This document shows, piece after piece, positions 35,329-44,375 of a DNA stretch of 64,000 bases; within the stretch, counting starts at the first letter, position 1, and each line of letters begins with the position of its first letter. Source of the stretch: Verrucomicrobiota bacterium. Lineage in GTDB: Bacteria > Verrucomicrobiota > Verrucomicrobiia > Verrucomicrobiales > DEV007. The stretch lies in assembly GCA_018970725.1 (NCBI GenBank), contig JAGWVU010000017.1, positions 34,649 through 98,648 on the forward strand. The letters run 5' to 3'. The translations under genes and the position numbers were made by a program. The notes beneath the pieces are model-generated. The model did not search any database. It had not been told where the DNA came from and saw only the letters and a program-made list of their open reading frames with translations.

Positions 35329-36972
35329 ATGTTTTCCAGCGCCCTTCGTCTCCGCCCGGTCGTTTTTCTATGGATCGGCTGTTCCCTGATGGCCCTTCCC
35401 CGGCCTCTGACCGCCGCTTCCGGCTCGCATGAAGCCTCCGCGCCCCCTTTCATCCAGCGGATGGAATCGTTCGCGGAGGAAGAAGCGGTGTCGGGCATCA
35501 CCGGCACCTGGGCCATCCTGGTTCACCGGGCCCGGTCCGAGCCCTTTCTGCCGGTGGCCTCGGTCATTTTCCTTCTCGCCATTCTCCACACGTTCGCCGC
35601 CGTCCGGATCACGCGGTTCGCCCACCGCGTGCAGCACGACCACGAGGCGAAGGTGCGCCGGGAACGGGCTGCCCGCGGCGAGACGACCCATGCCGGAGAT
35701 CTCGTCGGCTTCCAAGGAACCATGCTCCACTTTTTCGGCGAGGTTGAGGCCATCTTTGGAATCTGGGTGGTGGTTCTGCTGGTCGCCATGTGCGCTTTCC
35801 ATGGGCTTGGCCCGATGGAGAGTTACCTCATGGATCACGTGAATTTCACGGAGCCGTTGTTCGTGGTCATCATCATGGCCTTGGCCTCGACCCGGCCGAT
35901 TCTCCACTTCGCCGAGCATTTCCTCAGTCTGTTCGCAAGTTTGGGCCGGCAAACCCCGGCGGCTTGGTGGCTGGCCATTGTGGTGGGCGGTCCGTTGCTC
36001 GGCTCTCTCATCACCGAGCCGGGGGCGATGACCATTTCCGCCCTGTTGCTGGCCCGCAAGTTTTACGTCCTCAAGCCTTCCCGGGCCTTTGCTTATGGCA
36101 CCTTGGGACTGCTCTTTGTCAATGTTTCCGTCGGTGGGGTCATGACCAACTTCGCGGCCCCTCCGGTCCTCATGGTGGCGCGCGTCTGGGACTTGACCTC
36201 GCCGGAGATGGCCGCGCACTTTGGGGCCAAGGCCGTGGCTGGCATCGTGATTTCCTCCTTGGTCTATGCCTTGGTCTTCCGCAAGGAACTCGACGCCATG
36301 ATGCGGCGCGCCGGGGACCACGATGGTGATGGATTGGGCGACGTGAAGTCCGTGGAACGCCCCGTCCCCCTCTTTGTGACGGTGACCCATCTTGGCTTCA
36401 TGGCCTGGACGGTCGCCTTTTCCCATTACCCGCCCCTCTTTGTGGGCGCTTTCCTCTTCTTCCTCGCCTTCTCCCAAGCCACCGCCCATCACCAGAGCGG
36501 GACCAATCTGCGCGGCCCGATCCTCGTCGGCTTTTTCCTCGCCAGCCTCGTGATCCACGGCGGGCTTCAGGGATGGTGGCTCGGCCCAATTCTTGCCAGT
36601 CTAACGAAATGGCCCCTTTTCATCGGGTCAACGGTCCTCACGTCGTTCAACGATAACGCGGCCATCACCTATCTCGCCAGTCAGGTGGAGGGTCTCGGCG
36701 CGGAATTGAAATACGCCGTGCTGGCAGGCGCGGTCACCGGTGGCGGGTTGACCGTGATCGCCAATGCGCCAAACCCGGCCGGGCAGGCCATCCTCGGCAA
36801 ATTCTTCGGTGAAGGGATCCAACCCCTCTTCCTCGCCCTCGGCGCCGCTGTTCCGACCCTCCTGGTGGCCGCTTGTTTCATGCTGCTGCCCGATCGCGGG
36901 TTGGAAGAGGCGTTCCGCCCCGCGGCCCCTACCGGGCCAACGCCCGTGCCCCTGACCATCCAGCCCCATTGA
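35329..36972 (+). CDS. Putative Na+/H+ antiporter (PF07399-type)
   Basis: 547 residues with a signal-like start (VVFLWIGCSLMALPRPLTAA) and about eleven to twelve membrane helices. The segments PLLGSLITEPGAMTISALLLARKFY and VNVSVGGVMTNFAAPPVLMVA are characteristic of the family annotated as putative Na+/H+ antiporters in the ion-transporter superfamily. The second repeat shows TSFNDNAAITYLAS. Cation specificity cannot be deduced. It is a single gene, divergent from the ABC operon. Confidence 0.82.
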   Translation: MFSSALRLRPVVFLWIGCSLMALPRPLTAASGSHEASAPPFIQRMESFAEEEAVSGITGTWAILVHRARSEPFLPVASVIFLLAILHTFAAVRITRFAHRVQHDHEAKVRRERAARGETTHAGDLVGFQGTMLHFFGEVEAIFGIWVVVLLVAMCAFHGLGPMESYLMDHVNFTEPLFVVIIMALASTRPILHFAEHFLSLFASLGRQTPAAWWLAIVVGGPLLGSLITEPGAMTISALLLARKFYVLKPSRAFAYGTLGLLFVNVSVGGVMTNFAAPPVLMVARVWDLTSPEMAAHFGAKAVAGIVISSLVYALVFRKELDAMMRRAGDHDGDGLGDVKSVERPVPLFVTVTHLGFMAWTVAFSHYPPLFVGAFLFFLAFSQATAHHQSGTNLRGPILVGFFLASLVIHGGLQGWWLGPILASLTKWPLFIGSTVLTSFNDNAAITYLASQVEGLGAELKYAVLAGAVTGGGLTVIANAPNPAGQAILGKFFGEGIQPLFLALGAAVPTLLVAACFMLLPDRGLEEAFRPAAPTGPTPVPLTIQPH

Positions 36973-37331
36973 GCGCAGGCTCCCGGTGGGAGGGGGCTGG
37001 ATTGGAGTGATGGAGTGGCCGGCCCATCGCCTATTCCGACAGGGTGACCCTTAACCTGAGATTGTCCACTGCCTCGGTCAAACGATGGAGGACCAACGGG
37101 GGCAGCAACAGGGTGAGCCGTTGGATGGCGATGGAATGAAAGCAAGCACTGCTTGAATCCATGAAAAACCTACCCCACAGCTACAACCGCCGGATCAACC
37201 ATCCCTCCTAAGATTTCATGATGGTAGGGCCATGGCACAGCCTCAGTGAGTTCGTGCCCTGCCCTCCGAGCCTGCCGAAAAACTCCACCTCGCCGGGGTA
37301 GAGTCCGGCCTTCCGTGATTTTCACAGAATC
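36973..37331. other. Hairpin-rich intergenic stretch without a recognisable gene
   Basis: This 359-base gap separates the antiporter and ftsH. I see no convincing gene. It contains several perfect inverted repeats: AGGGT-G-ACCCT (37041-37051), CCAACGG/CCGTTGG (37093-37099 and 37118-37124) and CAAGCA-C-TGCTTG (37143-37155). A 43-codon frame on the minus strand (37031-37162) has no known similarity. The stretch may be a degenerate repeat element or ftsH downstream control region. Confidence 0.4.
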
Positions 37332-39401
37332 TCAAGCTCCGACCGGGGCCAAGCCGCCGGGGATTTCCCCCTCGGTGAGGTCGGTCGAGCTGCTTTCGGC
37401 GGAACCGGTCGAGAACGGGGGAGGTTTGGGGCTGCTGGGCGGGGTGCGCATTTCCCCGTAGTGCATGATGTCCCGGATATGATCGCCATCCAGGGTTTCA
37501 TACTCCAGCAAGGCTCTCGCGATCCGGTCCAGCGTGGTGCGATTGGTCACGAGGAGAGTCTTGGCCTTGTTGTAGGCGGTATCGATCAGGAGCTTGACCT
37601 CAGTGTCGATCTTGCGGGCGGTTTCGTCGCTGTAGTTGCGCCCGGAACCCATGTCCCGCCCGAGGAAGAGATGCTCGTGGTTCTCGCCATACTCGACCAT
37701 GCCCAGTTCATCGCTCATCCCCCACTCGCACACCATCTTGCGGGCGATGTTGGTGGCCATCTTGATGTCCCCGCGGGCGCCGTTGGTGACATCGCCGAAG
37801 ACGATTTCTTCGGCGACGCGACCGCCCATGGCGACGACGAGGTTGTCGAGAAGTTCGTGTTTCCGGTGGGTGAACTTGTCCTCCTCCGGCAGGAACATGG
37901 TGACGCCGAGGGCCGGGCCGCGCGGGATGATGGTCACCTTGTGCAACGGGTCGGTGTGCTCGAGCAGTTCGTTGAGGATGGCATGGCCCGCTTCGTGGTA
38001 GGCGGTGTTCTCCTTTTCTTTTTCACTCATCACGAGGCTGCGCCGTTCCCGGCCCCAGCGCACTTTGTCGCGCGCTTCCTCGAGATCGCCTTGGGTGATG
38101 GCCTTCTGATTTTTGCGTGCCGCGAGGAGCGCGCCTTCATTGATCACGTTGGCCAGTTCCGCTCCGGAATAGCCGGGCGTGCCGCGGGCGATCAAGGCGA
38201 GGTCGACGTTGGCGCCGAGCTTGACCTTGCGGGCATGGACCCGGAGGATTTCCTCGCGGCCCTTCACATCCGGAAGGTTCACGGTGATCTGGCGGTCGAA
38301 CCGGCCCGGCCGGAGGAGGGCTGGATCGAGCACATCGGGCCGGTTGGTGGCTGCGATGATGATCACGCCTTCGGTGGTGTCGAACCCGTCCATCTCGACG
38401 AGCAACGCGTTCAGCGTCTGTTCCCGCTCATCGTGTCCGCCGCCCAGCCCATGTCCCCGGTGCCGACCGACGGCATCGATTTCGTCGATGAAAATGAGAC
38501 AGGGCGCGTTCTTCTTGCCTTGTTCGAACATGTCGCGGACGCGTGAAGCGCCGACCCCGACGAACATTTCGACGAAATCCGAGCCGCTGATGGTGAAGAA
38601 GGGCACGTCCGCCTCCCCGGCGATGGCGCGGGCGAGGAGGGTCTTACCGGTGCCCGGGGGGCCGACCATGAGGACGCCTTTCGGGATGCGCCCGCCGAGC
38701 CGTTGGAATTTCTTCGGATCCTTAAGAAACTCGACGATTTCCCAGACCTCCTCCTTGGCCTCCTCGACGCCGGCCACGTTTTTGAACGTGACCTTGTTTT
38801 TGTCCATGGACATCATCTTGGCCTTGCTCTTGCCGAAGCTCATGGCCCCGCGGCCCGCCATTTTCATTTGGTGTCGGAAGAGGAAATAGACCACGGCCAG
38901 CAACATGAGGATGGGCAGCAGGCTGACCACCAGGGTTGGCAAAACATTGCTTTGGTTGCGGAAGTCGATTGAATCCCGCAACGTCCGGGTCCCGGGGGTG
39001 AGTGGGTTGCTGGAGCCGTCCGCCGGATACTTGGCCAATTCATCGAGAAGCTTGTCCTGGAGGACGATGGGCAGGTTGATCACGGTGCGGAAGCGCTGCC
39101 GGTCCGGCTCGCCCTCGGGCGTGGTCCCTGCGATGAAGGTTCCGCTCAGGATGGTCTCCTTCTTGCCTTCGGACTCGATGATGCTGAGGGGATCCGCCTC
39201 GCTGGCCACGATTTTTTTCTGGCGGAGGAGTTCCTGGAACTCGGGGTAGCTCTTCTTCACGCCGCCGCTGACGCTCTGCCCGAGAGGGCCGGCGAAGGCA
39301 AGGCCGAAGAGGAGGCAGGCGATCAGCAGCAACAACAGTCCGCGCCAGTTGAAGGATTCCCCGCGGTTCCGCGGATCTTCGTTTTGAGGGTCTTGCGACA
39401 T
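37332..39401 (-). CDS. ftsH: ATP-dependent zinc metalloprotease FtsH
   Basis: 689 residues. Two N-terminal membrane helices (about 21-38 and 155-175) flank a periplasmic domain. The AAA module carries Walker A GPPGTGKT (247-254), pore loop FVG (279-282), Walker B IFIDEID (303-309) and the second region of homology [20 protein letters not shown]. The zinc-protease motif HEAGH is at 469-473, with the third ligand aspartate downstream. It degrades membrane proteins and short-lived regulators. The C-terminal about 35 residues are a Pro/Ser-rich tail. Confidence 0.98.
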   Translation of the reverse strand: MSQDPQNEDPRNRGESFNWRGLLLLLIACLLFGLAFAGPLGQSVSGGVKKSYPEFQELLRQKKIVASEADPLSIIESEGKKETILSGTFIAGTTPEGEPDRQRFRTVINLPIVLQDKLLDELAKYPADGSSNPLTPGTRTLRDSIDFRNQSNVLPTLVVSLLPILMLLAVVYFLFRHQMKMAGRGAMSFGKSKAKMMSMDKNKVTFKNVAGVEEAKEEVWEIVEFLKDPKKFQRLGGRIPKGVLMVGPPGTGKTLLARAIAGEADVPFFTISGSDFVEMFVGVGASRVRDMFEQGKKNAPCLIFIDEIDAVGRHRGHGLGGGHDEREQTLNALLVEMDGFDTTEGVIIIAATNRPDVLDPALLRPGRFDRQITVNLPDVKGREEILRVHARKVKLGANVDLALIARGTPGYSGAELANVINEGALLAARKNQKAITQGDLEEARDKVRWGRERRSLVMSEKEKENTAYHEAGHAILNELLEHTDPLHKVTIIPRGPALGVTMFLPEEDKFTHRKHELLDNLVVAMGGRVAEEIVFGDVTNGARGDIKMATNIARKMVCEWGMSDELGMVEYGENHEHLFLGRDMGSGRNYSDETARKIDTEVKLLIDTAYNKAKTLLVTNRTTLDRIARALLEYETLDGDHIRDIMHYGEMRTPPSSPKPPPFSTGSAESSSTDLTEGEIPGGLAPVGA

Positions 39402-39487
39402 ATGCTCTTGGTCGTAATCTCCGGCGAAAAGTTTAAAGAAATTTTCGTTCCCGTGATCGCGACCTTTACCCTCCGCCGGGAATCGCT

Positions 39488-40045
39488 TCAGTTCAAGGAA
39501 AGATCGTCAGGCATATCGGCGGCGATTCGATGAATCGGGCTGAGCCCGCGGATCAAGCGGGGCCAGAGCTGCCCGGGAGGCAGCCGCAGAAGGTCATCGG
39601 AGGCGGGGCGTTGCACTTCCCAGGCGCCCGCGTCCAGCTCGCCTTCCAATTGGCCCGGGGACCAACCCGAGTAGCCGACGAACCCGCGCACCTCGTATCC
39701 CTCGAGGTGCATGGCGTGGGCTTCGGCGGCCGAGAGGTTGGTGCGTCCGACGATGGCGCCGACCGCCGCGTCCCAAAAAATGGCGGCGAAGGTCAGGTGG
39801 TCGTTGGAGACCGGTCCCCCGAAAAAGGCCGGGACATCGCCGAGGCCGGAAAATTCCGCGGCCGGGAGGAGGTCACCGACCCGTTTGTCAAGGGGGCGGT
39901 TGAGGATGTAACCGACGGCTCCCTCGTTCTTCTCGTGCCGGGTGATGAGGACGACGGTGCGTTTGAAGGTGGATTCAAGCAACTCCAGACCGGCGAGAAG
40001 CAGGAGGCCGCCGAGGGGCTGATGGGTTGGTGGATCCACGGACAT
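39488..40045 (-). CDS. YqgE/AlgH family protein
   Basis: 185 residues with the family pattern: [23 protein letters not shown] near the start, then [11 protein letters not shown] (about 42-52), [13 protein letters not shown] and [14 protein letters not shown]. The family is widespread and its molecular role is unclear. It precedes ftsH on the same strand by 86 bases and is divergent from trpD. Confidence 0.92.
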   Translation of the reverse strand: MSVDPPTHQPLGGLLLLAGLELLESTFKRTVVLITRHEKNEGAVGYILNRPLDKRVGDLLPAAEFSGLGDVPAFFGGPVSNDHLTFAAIFWDAAVGAIVGRTNLSAAEAHAMHLEGYEVRGFVGYSGWSPGQLEGELDAGAWEVQRPASDDLLRLPPGQLWPRLIRGLSPIHRIAADMPDDLSLN

Positions 40046-40145
40046 CGACTTGATTTCGGAAGCCTTTCAAGCTCTGCTGTGAGAAGGACCGTCGCCGTTC
40101 CCGTCTCGGGAGGCAAGAAACTCTTTCGGCGGCTCCGCCACTTCC

Positions 40146-41189
40146 ATGTTTTTTCCCACTGAAAGCCTGCGGGACGGGCGGTCGATGACCGGTCCCGAGA
40201 TCGAATCCGCCGCGGAGGCCCTGCTGGATCCGGCCGTTCCAGATGTTGCCAAGGCGGACTTCCTCCGGGCACTTTCAGCCAAGGGGGAGACGCCGGTGGA
40301 GATCGCCGGTCTGGTGGAGGCGTTTTTGCAAAAGGCGCTGGACCCGGGGCTCGATCCCGCCTCCCTCGGCGGACCGGTGATCGACGTCTGCGGGACGGGG
40401 GGGGACAAATTGCAGCTCTTCAACGTTTCCACGACGGTCATGTTCGTGGTTGCGGCGGCCGGGGCGGTGGTGGTGAAGCACGGCAACCGGGGCATCACCT
40501 CGCGGAGCGGGGGGGCGGATGTGCTCGAAGCGCTCGGGATTCGGATCGATCTCCCGCCCGACCGGTTCCGCGAGTGCGTGCGGCGGACCGGGCTGGGTTT
40601 TCTCTTCGCGCCCGCCTGTCATCCGGCGTTCCGGGTGATCGCTCCCGTGCGGCAGGAGTTGGCCCGGGAAGGCACCCGCACCGTCTTTAATCTTCTGGGG
40701 CCCTTGCTCAATCCGGTGCGGCCTCCGCACCAGTTGATCGGGGTATTTCTTGAATCCTTGCCTCCGGTGTTCGCCGAAATCCTCGTCCGGCTCGGGCGCA
40801 AGCGCGCCTGGGTGGTCCACGGGACGACGGCCGACGGGGCGGCGATGGATGAACTTTCCACCTTGGGACCGACCCTGGTCTGCAAGGTGCAACCCGACGG
40901 AATCCTGGGCAGGGAGACGTTGCTGCCGGAGGAACTGGGCATGGAACCGGCCGTTCTGGAGGACTTGCGCGGCGGGGAGGCGGGGGAGAACGCCGCCATT
41001 TTGACCGGCATCCTCGACGGTTCGGAACGCGGGGCGCGCCGTGATCTGGTCCTCTTGAATGCCGGGGCCGCGTTGGTGGTGGCCGGGCTGGCTCCGGAGC
41101 TTGGGGAGGGGATCGCGCTGGCCCGGGAGCAGATCGACCGGGGGGCGGCGTTGCGCAAGCTGGAGCAGTTCCGCCAAGCCGCCGGATGA
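40146..41189 (+). CDS. trpD: Anthranilate phosphoribosyltransferase
   Basis: 347 residues, normal length. It joins anthranilate to PRPP in tryptophan synthesis. The PRPP site CGTGGDKLQLFNVST (about 85-99) and KHGNRGITSRSGGADVLEALG (about 117-137) are intact, as are the anthranilate-binding segment HPAFRVIAPVR and RTVFNLLGPLLNP. The gene stands alone here, without other trp genes, so the pathway is dispersed in this genome. The N-terminus from ATG 40146 matches the family's first helix better than the ATG at 40185. Confidence 0.96.
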   Translation: MFFPTESLRDGRSMTGPEIESAAEALLDPAVPDVAKADFLRALSAKGETPVEIAGLVEAFLQKALDPGLDPASLGGPVIDVCGTGGDKLQLFNVSTTVMFVVAAAGAVVVKHGNRGITSRSGGADVLEALGIRIDLPPDRFRECVRRTGLGFLFAPACHPAFRVIAPVRQELAREGTRTVFNLLGPLLNPVRPPHQLIGVFLESLPPVFAEILVRLGRKRAWVVHGTTADGAAMDELSTLGPTLVCKVQPDGILGRETLLPEELGMEPAVLEDLRGGEAGENAAILTGILDGSERGARRDLVLLNAGAALVVAGLAPELGEGIALAREQIDRGAALRKLEQFRQAAG

Positions 41190-41241
41190 CGGTGGCGATT
41201 GATCGGCTTGAATCTTGATCTCCGGGCAATCGTCGATTTCC

Positions 41242-42300
41242 ATGGCGCCAGCCAGTCCCTCATCCCAGCCTCCGATGTCCTTTTCCCGTCGTCCCGCCCC
41301 GCCCAAGTCTCCCGTGGCCTCAACCGATTCCCTGGGGGCCGAGATCCAACGACAACGGGTTTGGGTGGATGCGGTGAAAGCGGAGATGGCCCGGGCCCTG
41401 GTGGGGCAGCAGCTGCTGGTGGATCGTCTCCTCGTCGGCATCCTGACGAATGGCCACGTCTTGCTCGAAGGTGTCCCGGGACTTGCCAAGACCTTGACGA
41501 TTCGTTCCCTGGCCGGCTGCTTGAGCGTGGATTTCCGCCGGGTCCAGTTCACTCCGGACCTATTGCCGGCCGATCTCATCGGCACGATGATTTACAATCC
41601 CCAGGCGGGAGAATTCCGGCCCAAGCTCGGACCGATCTTTGCCAACCTGATTCTGGCGGACGAAATCAACCGGGCCCCGGCCAAGGTGCAGAGCGCCTTG
41701 CTCGAGGCGATGGCGGAGCGGCAGGTGACCTTGGCGGAGAAGACCTGGAAACTTCCGGACCCCTTCCTCGTTCTGGCCACCCAGAACCCGATCGATCAGG
41801 AAGGCACCTACCAGCTGCCGGAGGCCCAGCTCGACCGTTTCCTGCTCAAGGTCACCGTCGGCTATCCCAGTCCCCAGGAGGAACGGCAGATCCTTGACAT
41901 GATGGGGACCAGCGCCAAACCGCCGGAGACCCGGGCGATCATCGAGCCCGGAGTCATTCTGGAGAGCAGGGCATTGGTCAATCAGGTCTACATCGATGAC
42001 TCGATCAAGGATTACATCGTCAACCTGATCCAAGCGACGCGCCATCCCCAGACCGTCAGCCAGGCCCTGACGCCGCTGATCCGTGCGGGGGCCTCGCCCC
42101 GGGGCACGATCAACCTGACTTTGGCAGCGCGGGCGCGTGCTTACATCGCGGGAAGGGGATATGTCATTCCGCAGGATATCAAGGACCTGGCCTTTGACGT
42201 GCTCCGGCACCGCATTCTCCTCACCTACGAGGCGGAGGCGGAGGGGGTGACTTCCGAGCAGGTGATCCAAGAGATCCTCAACCACCTTCCGGTCCCGTGA
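41242..42300 (+). CDS. MoxR-family AAA+ ATPase
   Basis: 352 residues from ATG 41242 (ATG 41275 is possible). Walker A is the MoxR-specific GVPGLAKT (about 87-94), Walker B LILADEINRAP (about 141-151), and the ATQNPIDQEGTYQLPEAQLDRF box is complete. MoxR ATPases act as chaperones that mature or activate partner protein complexes, usually with a VWA-domain protein. No VWA or DUF58 gene follows here, which is unusual for the family. Its last 23 bases overlap the convergent zinc-ribbon gene. Confidence 0.92.
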   Translation: MAPASPSSQPPMSFSRRPAPPKSPVASTDSLGAEIQRQRVWVDAVKAEMARALVGQQLLVDRLLVGILTNGHVLLEGVPGLAKTLTIRSLAGCLSVDFRRVQFTPDLLPADLIGTMIYNPQAGEFRPKLGPIFANLILADEINRAPAKVQSALLEAMAERQVTLAEKTWKLPDPFLVLATQNPIDQEGTYQLPEAQLDRFLLKVTVGYPSPQEERQILDMMGTSAKPPETRAIIEPGVILESRALVNQVYIDDSIKDYIVNLIQATRHPQTVSQALTPLIRAGASPRGTINLTLAARARAYIAGRGYVIPQDIKDLAFDVLRHRILLTYEAEAEGVTSEQVIQEILNHLPVP

Positions 42301-42661
42301 ACCCGCCCTGGCGCGGCACGGCCGCGACCGGACGCTCCTGGGTGAGCGGCTCGCGGCAAATCGAGCAATTCTGGGGTTTGGCGGAACGGAAGACTTTCCC
42401 TCCCGACATGCCGAGGAACCGGCAATCCGGATTGACGCAGAACCAGCCACCATGGGTGGTCATCTCTCCAGAGGATTCTTCACCGGGAAGGGCGGGGGGA
42501 GGACCGCTCCAGAAGGCGGGGAGAGCCTTGTTTCCGGGAGAGGAGCCCGGCTTTCCGCGGTCTTCGTCCGATCCGGAGATGAGCCAAGCCAATACCGTGC
42601 AGGTGGCGACGCTCGAGAGAGCCACCGCCAAACCGAGCAACCGGGAGGAGCGCATGGACAT
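42278..42661 (-). CDS. Small membrane-anchored zinc-ribbon protein
   Basis: 127 residues. One N-terminal helix (about 9-29) is followed by a Gly/Ser/Pro linker and a four-cysteine segment at about residues 75-101 (CVNPDC...CSIC), a plausible zinc ribbon. The 3' end overlaps moxR by 23 bases on the opposite strand. I do not recognise the family. The Cys pattern and helix support a real gene, but overlap with a strong gene lowers certainty. Confidence 0.55.
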   Translation of the reverse strand: MSMRSSRLLGLAVALSSVATCTVLAWLISGSDEDRGKPGSSPGNKALPAFWSGPPPALPGEESSGEMTTHGGWFCVNPDCRFLGMSGGKVFRSAKPQNCSICREPLTQERPVAAVPRQGGFTGPEGG

Positions 42662-42779
42662 AACCGAGCAGAAACAACGAAAAAAACAAGTTGATTCTAG
42701 CGGAGGTTCAGCACCGTTGGAGGGTCGGTGAGAGGTTCGTTTGTGGAAACGGTCTCCCGCCGTCCGATTTCACCACAGC

Positions 42780-43526
42780 ATGAAAGCAGTCGCCACCAGC
42801 GAGGGGCCTCCCGAGGAAATGGAGATGGTCCAGGGAATCCTCCGGGGAGATGCGGTCGCCGCCGAGCGCTTCATCAAGAGATTCCGGGACTCATTGATCC
42901 TCTGGCTCGCTTCGAAATGCGACGCCAAGGACGGGCGGTCCCGGGAGAAGGCGATCGATGTGATCGATCAACTGATGGCGGAATGCGCGGCGGGTGACGC
43001 CGGTCGGGCCAAGGGGCCGTTGCTGGCGAAGTTCGGGGGCAGGGGATCGCTCGAGGGTTGGTTGCGCCGTTCCGCGAGGTGCCGCCTCATCAGTTGGTGG
43101 CGCAGTCTGGAGTATCGGTCGGAACAGACGGAGTCGAGCCTGGTCACGGGCGAGGACGACGAGAATCCATTGGACACCCGGTTGGCCGTTTCGACGGATG
43201 TTTACGCGGAGGAGGCGGTGGCGGAGGTTTTGCGGGACGCCTTGTTGGCTGGTTTCAAACAAGCGGAGAAGGAGGAGCCGTTGGGGCTGGTCTTCCTGCG
43301 ACTTTCCAGTCTGCACGGAATCCAGAAGCAACGCCTTGCCCAGGCATGGAACCGGGATCCGGCTCAGGCGGGACGCCGCATCGCCAAGGCGCTTGAATCG
43401 ATCCGCGACGGAGCCCGGGACTATGTCCGGGCCATCGATCCCCATCTGGATTTGGAATGGGCGGATTACCTCAAAGTCTTCGAGACGTATCCGCGCCTGA
43501 TGCACGGGGATGGCGGCGCGGTTTGA
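42780..43526 (+). CDS. Divergent sigma70-family (ECF-like) sigma factor
   Basis: 248 residues from ATG 42780. Residues about 14-100 resemble sigma region 2: a helix RGDAVAAERFIKRFRDSL and then GSLEGWLRRSARCRLISWWRS, matching the common GSLxAWLxxIARNxxIDxLR pattern. A 60-residue acidic linker follows. Residues about 170-215 (LGLVFLRLSSLHGIQKQRLAQAW...AGRRIAKALESIR) look like a weakened region 4. The function as sigma factor is therefore plausible but not certain. It heads a plus-strand cassette with a small protein, a GAF-like protein and a subtilase. Confidence 0.65.
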   Translation: MKAVATSEGPPEEMEMVQGILRGDAVAAERFIKRFRDSLILWLASKCDAKDGRSREKAIDVIDQLMAECAAGDAGRAKGPLLAKFGGRGSLEGWLRRSARCRLISWWRSLEYRSEQTESSLVTGEDDENPLDTRLAVSTDVYAEEAVAEVLRDALLAGFKQAEKEEPLGLVFLRLSSLHGIQKQRLAQAWNRDPAQAGRRIAKALESIRDGARDYVRAIDPHLDLEWADYLKVFETYPRLMHGDGGAV

Positions 43527-43602
43527 GGAAAACCGACGAAAAACGCAAGAGCCACGCCTGACCCCGTCTTCCGCCACAGAACCTCGAAACTCCCCCCTGC
43601 CG

Positions 43603-43824
43603 ATGACTCCAGATGTCCAAGAATTTGTCCTAATCACGGAATTTTTGGCGTTCCTCGATCCCACCATCGAGGCGCGCGAAGGCTTGACGCCTGAAATTCG
43701 TGAGTTGCTCTCCCGGATCGCGAAAGGCGAGGCGACGGATGAAGACCGTGAACGGGCCGTTCCGGTGCTCAACGCAAGCAGTGAGGCGATCGCTTTCCTC
43801 GCCCGCCAGTTGTCGACCCATTGA
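43603..43824 (+). CDS. Small helical protein of the sigma/GAF/protease cassette
   Basis: 73 residues from ATG 43603, chosen because the longer frame to 43510 overlaps the sigma gene and its extra part is low-complexity. The sequence is acidic and predicted to be mostly helical (EFLAFLDPTIEAREGLTPEIRELLSRI). No membrane segment or known motif is seen. It ends three bases before the GAF-like gene, so it is surely co-transcribed. Possible roles are anti-sigma factor, adaptor or protease substrate; none is demonstrated. Confidence 0.6.
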   Translation: MTPDVQEFVLITEFLAFLDPTIEAREGLTPEIRELLSRIAKGEATDEDRERAVPVLNASSEAIAFLARQLSTH

Positions 43825-43826
43825 CC

Positions 43827-44375
43827 ATGACCCCCGGCTTGGCCGTTCCCGGTTTTCAGCAGCAGTTGGAGCGCGTGGCTCTCGCGGAAACGGGGCGTCG
43901 TTTGTCCGGCGTCCTCGACGGGGTGGCCCGCCGGGTTTTGACGGACGGGTTTGGTGCGGCCGGGGCGGACGAGGGCACGGTGTGGCTGGCGCATCCGGGA
44001 GCGCGCGAGCTGGTCCCGGTGATGAACAGCGGTCCGGACGAAGCCGGCTTCCTGCGGCAGTTCCGCCAGCCCTTGGACCGGGGCGTCATCAGCATGGTGT
44101 TTCTCAGCGGCCAGGCTTTCTGCGAGAACGAGGTTTCGGGAAGTTCCACCCATGACCGGACCATCGATACCGCGCTGGCCCAGGTGACCGCCGCCATGAT
44201 CGCGGTGCCCCTGTTTTTCGCCAACCGACCGCGTGGGGTCGTTTCCTGCGTCCGTCTCGGGGCCGGGGCCTTCGAGGTCAACCATTTGCGGGAGATCCAG
44301 CATTGCGTGGCCGTGTTCGAGCGCATGATCGACGGCGGCCTGTTGCAGAACCTTCTGGAATCGGATGTCTCGTGA
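43827..44375 (+). CDS. GAF-like sensory domain protein
   Basis: 182 residues forming a single domain. The pattern (helix ETGRRLSGVLDGVARRVLT, strand GTVWLAHPGARELVPVMNSG, loop LDRGVISMVFLSGQAFCENEV, then MIAVPLFFANRPRGVVSCVRL and a final helix) is that of a GAF domain. Such domains bind small ligands or mediate dimerisation. There is no output domain, so it likely acts through partners. Its stop overlaps the GTG start of the protease gene (GTGA), indicating translational coupling and roughly equal amounts of the two proteins. Confidence 0.72.
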   Translation: MTPGLAVPGFQQQLERVALAETGRRLSGVLDGVARRVLTDGFGAAGADEGTVWLAHPGARELVPVMNSGPDEAGFLRQFRQPLDRGVISMVFLSGQAFCENEVSGSSTHDRTIDTALAQVTAAMIAVPLFFANRPRGVVSCVRLGAGAFEVNHLREIQHCVAVFERMIDGGLLQNLLESDVS

